A stretch of DNA of 64,000 nucleotides, from NCBI RefSeq assembly GCF_026914185.1, contig NC_070558.1:1550001-1614000 (forward strand), read 5' to 3'. The DNA is from Puccinia triticina (taxonomy: Eukaryota; Basidiomycota; Pucciniomycetes; Pucciniales; Pucciniaceae). Positions 44,366 to 54,140 of the stretch are shown piece after piece (the first letter of the stretch is position 1; every line of letters starts with the position of its first letter). Under the pieces are notes generated by a model. It was not told where the DNA came from and ran no database searches. It was given only the letters and a program-made list of their open reading frames with translations. Both the position numbers and the translations under genes were made by a program.

Positions 44366-46674
44366 ATTTTCTGGCAGGCCGAGCTGAAGAAGAAGCTGGA
44401 CGGACTACGTGCGGTGGTCGAGTTCGGGCGGCACAAGTACGACGCGGCGGTGGACGAGTTCATCCGTCTGTCGACCCATCCGGCCAAAGTCCTGGCCCTG
44501 TATCCGAGGGAGATCTCCGGCTCGTTGGGGAGGGATCGGGAAGAGTGGGAGGAGATGTTTGGCGGACGCAGTGCGGAAAGCGTCCGCTGCTCGCCCCTCG
44601 TCAGCTCTCAGCCCCACCCTCCCCAGATCAGTCGTGCTGGCTCAGACATCGGCTCCAACCTCCCGCCAACCGGAGACGACGACCGTCGCTCGATCATGTC
44701 CGGGCCATCTGCAGCGCCGGCCAAGTCCGCGAAACCTGGCGACCAGAAAACGCTCCCCGACGGTCCGTCCCATACCCCCCCTCTTCACGTCTCCTTGGTG
44801 GTGCTGATCTGGCCCGCTTGATGGCTCCCAGAGGATGCCCAGTTCAGAGCCTCCGTCGAGGTCCTGATCCGGTATCTGACCGACCGAAGACAACAAGTCA
44901 ACCGCGCGCTCCTAGCGCTCCCCGAGACGCCAGAGGAGGCCAGCGGGCCGCCCTGGACCCCGGAGCGCATAGGCGAGCTGGAGGACCGGCCGATCGCGGA
45001 GATCGGCGCCCGCCAGACGCTCGTCAACGTCGCCAAGGTCATCGACACCGCCCTCTTCAGGTCCTATCTCGTGCTTAGACCCACTATGCTGGGGCCGCTC
45101 TGCCGACTGCCCAATTGGTGCGAGGTCGAGCTCGTCGAGGGGTTGCTGATGGACGCCAAGGTCTGTCCCCTCCCCCTTCCTGGCTGGCCTCTCGCTTGCT
45201 TGTGCTTAATCAATGCCTGGCCTGGGTCTAGCGGTATCATGAGCTTCTCGATCTCTATCACGGGAAAGGACAGCATGCCAAAGCGCTCAAGCTGCTGAAA
45301 AAGTAAGCCCCCGTTTTATCCGTCAAGGTATGGGTGGGGGTGGTTGACGATGTGTGTGGATGCAGGATGGCGATGAACGAGGATGATGTGGAGACCCAGA
45401 TCGAGCCGACGGTCCGGTACCTCCAAAAGCTAGGCTCGGCGCACATCGATGTGATTCTGGAGGGGGCGAAGTGGGTGTTCACGGTATGCGAAGACAACGA
45501 AGGATCGGAAGGAGACGGAGGAGGGATGGGGCTGACGAAGGCGGCACTGGAGATCTTCGTCGCGGACTTGTCGGCCGTAGATTCGCTCCCGAAGCCGCGC
45601 GTCGTCGCGTTCCTCGACCAGCTCCGCTCCAGAACGCCCCTCCGTCTCTACCTCGAGTTCCTCGTCCAGGCCTTGCGCCTCCAGGAGCCCGCCTTCCACG
45701 AGAAACTGGTCCAGGTCTATCTGCTCGAGATCACTCGGTTGCGCGGGATGGGCCTTCTGGGTGGGTCTTGCTCCTCCCTCCTCTGTCCCCCCCTACCCAA
45801 CCGTCTCTTCCCCAGTTCTAACATTTCCTTTTTTTGTGCCATGTTAGAGAGTGCACGAGAGATGTACGCAAAGCTGCTGGCGCATCTGGAAGAGTCGGAC
45901 AGCTACTCGGCGAGCTGGGTCTTGGGCCGGCTGCCGGGGGAGGGCATGTGGGAGGCGCGAGCGGCGGCGCTGGGAAAGATGGGCTCGGACGAGCCGGCGC
46001 TGCGGATCTATGTGGACCGGCTGGCGGACCTATCGAAGGCGGAGCACTACTGTCTGCGGACGTACGAGAAAGCCGGGGGGGCCGCGAGCGACGGCGGGGT
46101 GTTCCTGTGTCTCATCCGCATCTGTCTCGCCAGCAGTCCTCCCCACCAAGAAGCTCCCACCCAGCAGCAGCCGGCCGAGCCTGGAGCGGCTGAACAGGAC
46201 GACGACGAGGAGGAGGGGCTGGAGTCCGTCGGCCACCGACTGTCCACCACACAGCTGCTCGAGGCCGGGCTCCGGCTCATCAACGAGCACGGACACAAGG
46301 TCGCGCAGACGGCAGAGATGCTCGGGCTCGTCCCCCCGCTGGTCTCCCTGGCCACGCTCGACGGCTTCTTCGCCGCCGCGCTCCGCCGCCGCGCCGCCGA
46401 CTTCCATCGCCAGACGTTCGCTAAACACGTCCTCCGGGCGCGGCTGGCCACGCTTTCTGTCGCCAGAGACGTGTTTGCGGGACGCAGGGTCAAGGTGGAC
46501 CTGAAACGCCTGTCCGTCTCTTCCTTCTTCTTCTCTCTCGCAGGTCGACCACCTGGCGCTGACTCCTTCTTCTCTCGCTTGCATGGGAATGCGGATCGGG
46601 GCCCGACGGTGTGCAGATGTGTCGGATGCGGCAAGCGGCTAGGCACCAGCGTCATCGCCGTCCATCCCCCCTAG
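42855..46674 (+). CDS. VPS39: VPS39/VAM6 subunit of the HOPS tethering complex
   Basis: Six exons: 42855-44270, 44378-44762, 44832-45160, 45232-45302, 45366-45760, 45848-46674, all with GT-AG introns and consistent phase, total 1,140 aa. ATG in CACCATGT. Residues 1 to about 330 form the CNH/citron-like beta-propeller. About 473-525 is the VPS39 domain 1 (AELKKKLDGLRAVVEFGRHK). About 690-760 matches the clathrin-repeat core (WCEVELVEGLLMDAK, YHELLDLYHGKGQHAKALKL). About 865-930 has SAREMYAKLL and ALRIYVDRLADLSKAEHYCL. The C-terminus has the conserved CVGCGKRLGTSVIAVHP zinc motif but stops before the usual final His/Cys. A 49-nt GT-AG stretch (46495-46543) could be an intron but would leave the conserved frame. 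Known role of the family: HOPS at vacuole and late endosome, Rab7/Ypt7-linked fusion. Exon 1 is extremely GC-rich. Confidence 0.92.
44335..44365 (+). repeat. 31-C homopolymer in VPS39 intron 1
   Basis: An uninterrupted C run 12 bp upstream of the intron acceptor (CTGGCAG at 44371-44377). It occupies the pyrimidine-tract position. Confidence 0.85.
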
Positions 46675-47063
46675 TCAGTCTTCTCCCTCCCTCCCTCCTC
46701 CCCTCTCTAGACCAGCGGCACTGATCCGGAGCCCCTTTCTCTCCGGCTCTCTTGCGCGTATCGTCGGGCACGCAGTGGGGAAGTGACCCATTACCAGTGC
46801 CAGGACCGGTTTAATTCGCCCCATTTGCGCCGACTGTAGGCCTTCGATGCCACGCTCTTGTACATACTCGCTTGGCGCTTGTTGATTTGTTCGTTGTGTG
46901 TTATTTATTGTTGATGGACGACGGCATGTAGAAGATATTGACAAAAAAAATGAGGATAACTAAATATGTATGCAGAGAAAGACGGTTTAACTTCTAACAC
47001 CCACAAATGATAAAGGATGGTCGCAAAAATGTAGTGGTGGCCCGTGGGCTATGAGCGGCGAGC

Positions 47064-47073
<10 letters not shown>
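46675..47073. other. VPS39 3' region and spacer to tRNA-Lys
   Basis: No further gene is visible. AT-rich sequence at 46895-46970 may hold the VPS39 polyadenylation region. Confidence 0.5.
47065..47069 (-). terminator. Pol III terminator of tRNA-Lys
   Basis: On the minus strand a T5 run lies four bases after the discriminator base, the usual RNA polymerase III stop. Confidence 0.85.
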
Positions 47074-47105
<32 letters not shown>

Positions 47106-47175
47106 TGATGCACTGCCTCCCCCGTCGCCGGGGGCCAGTAAAAGTCAAATGCTCTACCGACTGAGCTAACCGGGC
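47074..47175 (-). tRNA. tRNA-Lys (UUU) with a 29-nt intron
   Basis: Minus-strand cloverleaf: acceptor GCCCGGT / ATTGGGC, D-arm AGCTCAGTCGGTAGAGC, anticodon stem TTTGA / TCAAA, T-arm GGGGG-TTCGAGC-CCCCC, discriminator G. The anticodon TTT lies at 47140-47142. The intron (47110-47138) sits at the canonical place after position 37 and can form its own CCCCC/GGGGG stem. The A-box and B-box promoter elements are the D- and T-arms. It decodes AAA/AAG lysine codons. The CCA tail is not encoded. Confidence 0.95.
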
Positions 47176-47490
47176 GTGGGAGAATGACGTAATCGTCAGG
47201 GTTCGTTGCGCGGCGCAAATTATACTCACACTTCAGTTTGACAAAACGACAGTTTACCACAACTTCTATAGCGCAGCTGACTTGCCTCCATCATACACCT
47301 TTTGCAGAAAGGCCAATTGGGTAAGATCTTTCCCCAATCTCTGTCATTGTGTTTCATGATGTTTTGTCCACGACGCATCTGATCGAATCTTGCCCGTTTG
47401 CGTGTATACAGAAGAAGAGAAAGACGGGATCGTACCGCGACTCTGGGAGTGTACTCATTACAGGAACCGGACCTCACGAGCTCCCGGAAG

Positions 47491-49867
47491 ATGGCAGGCT
47501 CCGCCGATGGCGTCGCGAAAGCGGCCGACAATGGGCGTGCCACGAACGCTCCAGACCGCAGCGACCAAGACGAGCAGGTCCGGGCGGCCACCGTGTTACA
47601 GACCCGATTCAGGTCCGTCGATGCGTCTCTTCTCTGGGGCTGGGCATCGAGATCGGACACACTCCGGCGCTCTCTCTGACCTCCAATCCCCCGCTCTTGT
47701 TTGCCCCGACACAGGAAATATCAACGTGTGTGAACGCGATGGCTTGGCTTGTGGTCAGTCACGACTCGGGCCTCACTCCCTCTGTTTCTGTGTGTAGGCC
47801 AAAGAGAGGACGGCGGGTTGAATTTGACGGCTTCGACTCGCTGGCATGAAGCGATTAAAGTTGAGTTTTGGTCGTCGAGATGTCCCCAAAAGACCCGCAT
47901 GCTTGCGCATCGAATACTGAGTGCTCGAATGATGATTAGGAGCAAAACTTCAAAACGGCCCGTCGACATTCCACCCAAGGCGGCCGAAGCGACTCTCACT
48001 CGCGATGGAAACGCGCGGGGGTTTTTACGTCAGGATTGGTAGACTCGGGCCCCACGTCTCCCCACCGTGAGGCTGACCCGCTGCTGAAGAGTCCTAGTAC
48101 GAGACCTAAGAAAACTATGGATACTACCTACTGGTTGGAAATGGTCGACCACAAGCACCGATATGGCTCTAATCTCAAGGCATATCGTCAGCTATTTATT
48201 AATGCTTTTTTCAAAAGAAAAATCCTCACGAAGATGTATCAAAGAAAGTGGAAGATGCTGAGAGATCCCGCCTCTTGCGTTTTTGTTGGCCCAGACATCT
48301 ATTGGAATACTCAGTACGAGGGGGACCAAAACTTCTTCTATGTGAGTGCTCTTCACGAGCCTAAAACTAGGAGTTGAGGGAACAGTCTGTGACCGACGAT
48401 TTTGCACAATTTTGCTAGTGGTTAGATCATGGAGAGGGGCGTGAGTTAGACCTTCAAGATTCACCGAGGGAGCGACTTGATTCTGAAAGGATAACGTTGG
48501 TCATATCAATTATTTTCGATTCTATGGTGCTCAAGCAGATCCAATCTGACATCCGCTGTTTTCTTTCCGAAAAAAAAAAAAAACAGGTACTTGACGGCGG
48601 AGCAGCGAAGGAACTACTTGATCAAAACTGTGGATGGCAAATTGGTCTGGGCCAAAGGTACGAGCAGATCTCTTGACTCTCGAGTCATGTACTCTGGCCA
48701 ACGGGGGGTCACTGAGCGTGTGTTGTGCTTGTGGTAGATTCCAGACCGGTTGACACAGCGCGCGGTAGACACAAAGACTTGGGGAATGGACACGGAATCG
48801 TTGATGCAACTCCAGAAGAATTTGAAGCTGCCAAAGCACGGGGTGAAATCGCATCCAGTGATTCAGATTCCTCGATGTCGAGCTCTGCAAGTTCCATCCT
48901 TTCACGAGACGCACATCATTACGCACAAGCAACCCCTCAAAAGTCCGGCGTCGTGGCCAAACTCAAGTCGCATGTCGATCCCAAAGCAATCATGGACAAC
49001 TTGCTCCGAAAGACTCTCAATGCCAACACTTGGATCTTCGTCGCTGATCAGAGTGGGAACATGTACGTCGGAATCAAGCAAACTGGTAAATTTCAGCATA
49101 GCAGCTTCCTCGCTGGCAGTCATGTCATCGCTGCGGGCTTGTTGAAAGTTGATCAGGGGCAATTGACTTCGTTGAGCCCTCTCAGCGGACATTATCGCGC
49201 CGGCTCTGATCAGTTCAAAACGTTTGTCAAGATCTTAGAGCATGAGTGGGGATGCGACATGTCGAGGTGAGCTGAGAGATCGCAAAGGCTATATAAAAGC
49301 GGTGGTGCGGATTGTCTCAAACTGATGAAACTGTTCATTGGTCGAAAAGGGTTTCGATTTCGAAAGCCTTGTTTATGATCGGAGCGCTGGAAAAATATGC
49401 GCACTTCAGCAAGAAGAAGGCGGAGATGAAGGCGATGATGAAGAAGCTGTGGAAGAAGCACAATGATCAAGATCCGGAAGCGCTGGCGGCGGAGAAGGAA
49501 AAGAATGAGGACCGGCCGGCTCAAGTAGCAGCAGAGCACGCTTCGCACCAGGAAAACTGGCAAGAAACTGTGCGAGTGAATCGGCTGGCGAGGGTGGCCG
49601 GGGAAGAAGAGCGCGAACGAATTAAGAAACAACAGGGCGCACTCAAAGATGGACGGCTGCGGAACTCTGTCGTCTTGCCGAGTCTGCCGCATGAGGGCAA
49701 GAAGAAGGAAGACATGACGGATGACGAGCGGGTGGAGCGCGGTGCGGCTGTAAGTGTCTGCTCTACTCGCTCGCTCGGGGGTTCCGCTCGATCTGACCTT
49801 CTGTTATACCTTACAAATGTTCATGTAGCTCGTCGCAAGAGCCATGGCAAGGCAGAGAAAATGCTGA
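47491..49867 (+). CDS. IQ-motif (calmodulin-binding) protein, multi-exon
   Basis: Exons by eye: 47491-47612, 47715-47725 (11 nt), 47798 to about 48030, about 48034-48341, 48419-48495, 48587-48657, 48738-49266, 49350-49749, 49829-49867. The middle junctions (third to fifth exon) are uncertain. The N-terminus has an IQ-like motif (AATVLQTRFRKYQRQR) followed by LNLTASTRW. Then come WLEMVDHKHRYGSNL, QNFFYWLDHGEGRELDL, YLTAEQRRNYLIK and VWAKDSRPVDT, a Ser-rich stretch, and NTWIFVADQSGNMYVGIKQTG...FQHSSFLAG, SPLSGHYR. This is the order of a fungal family of IQ calmodulin-binding proteins. The C-terminus is a Lys/Glu-rich helix. The precise function is unknown in this window; the family's exact cellular role was not established from sequence. 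Convergent with the CZIB gene. Confidence 0.85.
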
Positions 49868-50121
49868 AGCTCATGATCATTACTACCCACGCCGACTCGA
49901 CCCAGAGCCAACTGATATGATCTTGAGAATACACCTTCAAAAAAAAAAAAAAAAAAACAAGCCGCAGAGTCATGGACTTTGATCATTGCATTTTACATGT
50001 TGTTGCGCTCAGAACACCTCGTTATGCTCGGACGATCTCAGTCTGATAAAGCAAAATTAATGTTGTTTCAATATCACGTCTGTAGCATCCTTCCACTACT
50101 CCTATGAACACAATGTAATAG
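49868..50121. other. Convergent 3' intergenic region
   Basis: A 254-bp spacer between two converging genes. It contains an 18-A run at about 49939-49956, which may complicate polyadenylation calls. Confidence 0.6.
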
Positions 50122-51415
50122 CTAATCACCAGCACAGCACTCAACTTGAACATTGGTGATGCTGACGGGCAAGCCACTTTTCTCATCGTAATCACTGATG
50201 TTTCGGAAACCAAAAGGAAGATCCACACCGTGAAACAATAGTGAGGTCAGTGACGGGCGCCGGCGGGGTTCCCAGCAAAACAGGGACAACTGAACTGCCA
50301 TTCTCCGTCGTCAAATTCAATTCCTTTGAACTTCGTCCCGCTCCCTGCGCCGTTACAATGCCATTCACCCTAGCATTATTTTGTATTTTTATGTTTGTAA
50401 AACACGAGAAATCATTGCATTAGTAAACATTGCAAGGTCGGCTGAATATGTTGGAGTGGGGGGATAATAGAGAGAACGAAACTCGGATATCGTATTCGAC
50501 GAATTCGCAGCCTCGGCATTCGACCGTACAGATTGCCAGGGACTTGTGTTCCTGACTTTGGGCTTGAGTGTAGACGGGGAAAACTTTCGACTTGGCGTCT
50601 GTGAAAGCTGTTTTGGTCTACTGCATCAGCCGGGGGGAATGTATCCAGATATACATCGCGCTGACAAATTACTCACATGCTGATGCTTCTCTCTGTGGTA
50701 AGTTCGGTCAAAAGAAAATTGGGAGAGACGCATGAGGGATCATTAACAACAGGTCGGGATTCGTCGTGATCTCACTCAACTTGGCAGAGCTGACATTTCC
50801 ATACGAAATTCGCACTTCCCTTGGAGCCTGACATCGGGAGTTCTTCCTAGAAAATATTAATCGAGAAGAAAGATAACAAATGAATGTCAGGATTTGCGAG
50901 AGATCTGTTGATAGCGTGCCGAGATTCTCTGACGGGAAGGAAAAACGAATTCTTACCGATCTGTTAATCCCCACCTGGTTTGTCCAAGGGATTACATCAG
51001 TTTATTGGGAACTTCGGTCAACTCCAGATGGTAGGTGCATATTCACCCAATTATGATGGATTTCATGACAGTTCGAACATTTAACCTTTCGCGCCGATTG
51101 ATGTCGGGTCGAGAAAGGGGTTTTTTGAATCAGTACTTTTCTCAGGTGTCTGTGGTGAGGGATCCAAACGAGGAAACCGACTTTGAAGAAAAACCGGTGG
51201 TGCATCGCATCCTTGACTCGCAGATCTGTCAGGTTATCCAAGTCAGCCTTCAGGTTCACTTTCAATTTCTTGGGTAAGATTTCGGGGGTTTTTTTTCGGA
51301 GTCGATTGGGAAAAAAGGAGGGTATATACAATCAAGCGTCAGTGAAGGGGTCAATCATCGAGAGTGTCGGAGATCCGAACAGACTATCAAGAAGACAACG
51401 GGCACTCACAACCAT
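50122..51415 (-). CDS. CXXC zinc-binding protein, CZIB/UPF0587 (C1orf123) family
   Basis: Eight coding exons reconstructed by eye, all GT-AG: 51410-51415, 51182-51268, 51023-51085, 50781-50846, 50677-50692, 50483-50607, 50296-50369, 50122-50194; 510 nt, 169 aa, the usual family length. Motifs: MVKLKVNLKADLDNLTDL at the N-terminus, KCSNC (first CXXC), MSGSKGSANFVWKCQLC (second CXXC), VECRGCEFVEYD, GEWHCNGAGSGTKF, and the C-terminal DYDEKSGLPVSITNVQVE. The family binds zinc through its paired CXXC motifs; its cell role is poorly defined. Exons 1 (6 nt coding) and 5 (16 nt) are micro-exons, which hides the gene from ORF scans. No lesion seen. Confidence 0.92.
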
Positions 51416-51663
51416 CCTGGACTCCAATCTTCACGCGACGCAATCTCTTGGGGCTAATTGAAAGGGTTCGAATGTGGTCTTGATGCCCTCCTTGAAGAAA
51501 ATCACAACTGAACAAGGGGGGGCCCCGATGCGCGGGCTCTACATCGGGTAAACCCCCGATCGGGCTTACTGATATGCATTTCTCTCTTCATTTCACAAGA
51601 CATCAAACTGCACTTAAAAAAAAAGCATTTTGCTGGGCCAGGCTAAAGCAAACTGAAAGTTAA

Positions 51664-53470
51664 AGGGGGTTGATTAATTGACTCCCAAAAATTGGAGTTC
51701 CGACTCCCAAATGGTGTTTACGTCCTGGGGACCAAAATGTGATGTCCGACCCGGTCCCCACGACCAAATATTGACCCGGGGCAATTTTGGGAGTCGGAAC
51801 TTGAATTCCGTAAAAATGTTTGGGAGTTGGCACCTTAATTTTACAAAACATAGCAGAAATAAAGAAAAAAATTATAACTTTTCACTGCGGCACCCAAAGC
51901 ACACCAAACTTTTACAGCATTCATAAAAACCTGTAAAGAGCACATTTTGAACTTCATGGAATGAGAACACTTCAGGAAAGGGGTGTGCTGCTATGCACCC
52001 ATTTTTGCAGGTGTCCTACTAACGAATGCCACCAAAACCTTAGCCATGGTGCCCCAAAAGGTCCCAAATCTTTACAGTGCACAGAATAACCTCTGAAAAA
52101 AATATGTTGATCTGCATGGCATTAGCACACCTCAGGAAAGGGGTGTGCTACTGTGCACCCATTAATTTGGCAGGTGTGCTACTAAGGAACACCACTAAGA
52201 CCTTGGCCACGGTGCCCCAAAGTGCACCAAAGTTTGACATAATTGAGTAAATTACCCTTTGCTAAAATGCATGTATTTTTGGAATTGTCCAACCCACAGA
52301 AATTAACTGAGAGGTGGCAGTGGGATCTCCTACTAAGCCCTCTGCACACCCCTTATATGACAAGTTCTAATGTCTCCATTTTTATAAACACTTCACAGGA
52401 TTTATTTTATCCACAATTCTATGTTCCCACAGAACTGTGGGGTTCTAAAGGAATTGACTTTGAGGCAGTGGGTAAAGAATAAGAAGGCACAGAGGGTCTT
52501 GGAAAGACCAGCGATGTGTGAGTACAGCACACAAGCAAACTTGACGAGACCACTGACGGGCACACCTGGTTGTGCAAAGTTGAAGTTGAGACAAGAGATG
52601 AGAAACTTGAATGAAGAAAAGAAAATAGGATCCAGTACAACAGAGACTATTTAACATGATCATTTAGGTTTCACAACTTTTAACATGATCATTTAGGTTT
52701 CACAACTAGGTTACAACTTTGAGTATCACTACACAACCGGTTGATGAGTAGGCTTTTACTGAGATATCTCAATAGTGGGGTGTGCAGAGGGCTTAGTAGG
52801 AGATGCTGCTGCCACCTCAAAGTTAATTTCTGTTGGACTAGATTGGATAATTCCAAAAGTACATACATTTTAGAAAAGGGTAATTTACTCAATTATGTGA
52901 AACTTTGGTGCAATTTGGGGCACCGTGGCCAAGGTCTTGGTGGTGTTCCTTAGTAGCACACCTGCCAAATTAATGGGTGCACAGTAGCATACCCATTTCC
53001 TGAGGTGTGCTAATGCCATGCAGATCAACATATTTTTTTCAGAGGTTATTCTGTGTGCTGTAAAGATTTGGGACCTTTTGGGGCACCGTGGCTAAGGTTT
53101 TGGTGGCATTAATTAGTAGGACACCTGCAAAAATGGTTGCATAGCAGCACACCCCTTTCCTGAAGTGTTCTCATTCCATGAAGTTCAAAATGTGCTCTTT
53201 GCAGATTTTTATGCATGCTGTAAAATTTTGGTGCGCTTTGGGCACCGCAGTGAAAATTTATAAATTTTTCTTTATTTCTGCTTTTTTTTGTAAAATTAAG
53301 GTGCCAACTCCCAAACAATCTTACAGAATTCAAGTTCCAACTCCCAAAATTACCCTGGGTCAATTATTTGTCCTGGGGACCGCAGCCAAAGGTCAAGTTT
53401 TGGTCCCCAGGACGTAAAAACCATTTGGGAGTTGGAACTCCAATTGTTGGGAGTCAATCAATCAACCCCC
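51664..53470. mobile_element. 1.8-kb non-autonomous Mutator-like foldback element
   Basis: Inverted-repeat arms of about 700 bp (51664-52365 and 52755-53470) flank a 390-bp core; the flanks share the 8-bp direct repeat AAAGTTAA (51656-51663 and 53471-53478). The arms begin GGGGGTTGATTAATTGACTC and carry GACTCCC/GGGAGTTGG motifs as in the large MULE. The arms differ by many substitutions, so the element is old. The core has a 29-bp tandem duplication (TTTAACATGATCATTTAGGT at about 52650 and 52679). No transposase. Confidence 0.85.
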
Positions 53471-53649
53471 AAAGTTAATTGCAGAATAATATTTTCTCTG
53501 CCAAATCTGAAAACTTGTCACACCAAAAAACTCCATTATTTCATAAGTTCCTCCTATGGAGGATTGCTTTGCAACAGCGCTCCCGCACCTCTAATCAAGG
53601 TACTTAGCTAAGTTCAAGGCTGAAGGAGGGCTCAGCTGCTGAGCCCTCC

Positions 53650-54140
53650 TTATCAATGGATTGGGCCAACCCGGATCCCACCCAAGACCTGTGGGGTTTG
53701 GGGGCAGGTTTGGGCACTTTTTGAGTAAAAATTGGTTCACGCAAACCCAACCCAACCCCCCTCAGACAATCATTCACCACATGCAAAAACAGTTCATGAC
53801 TGCACTGCAGGTTGAGCAGTCATGTCAGAAATCATGACAGAAATGCACGTGCCATGAACTGTCAGTTGACAGTATATTACATGACAGGTTGATATGTAGC
53901 TGTCATGATAGTGACAGCTCTGTGAACCTCCTGCACAGTAACTGTGTACGTGACATGTACCCCATGGTGCTTACATGTTGCTGCATGACAAGAAAACCTG
54001 TGAAATCACAGGTTTTCCATGCAATGTAGTGCTGACAGGACAGTGTAGCCTGTCCTGCAGACATGACTTGATTTTGCACACGGTGATTGGGTCAGGTTTG
54101 GGAAGCCTATTCTTGAATTGGGTTGGCCCAAAAACCCAAA
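53650..54140. repeat. Palindrome-rich segment bounded by inverted GGCCAACCC motifs
   Basis: ATTGGGCCAACCCGG (about 53659) and AATTGGGTTGGCCCAA (about 54116) are inversely related. Between them are many small hairpins: AAAACCTGTGAAATCACAGG plus TTTT (53993-54016), AGCTGTCATGATAGTGACAG, AGGACAGTGTAGCCTGTCCT. It could be an old foldback element. No ORF of interest. Confidence 0.5.

Noticed and set aside
46987..47260. Minus ORFs containing ARLAQSVEHLTF
   Set aside because: This is the familiar translation of a tRNA gene, not a protein.
47226..47660. Minus ORF of 144 codons over the start of the IQ gene
   Set aside because: Opposes a gene with family-conserved exons and has no protein-like motifs.
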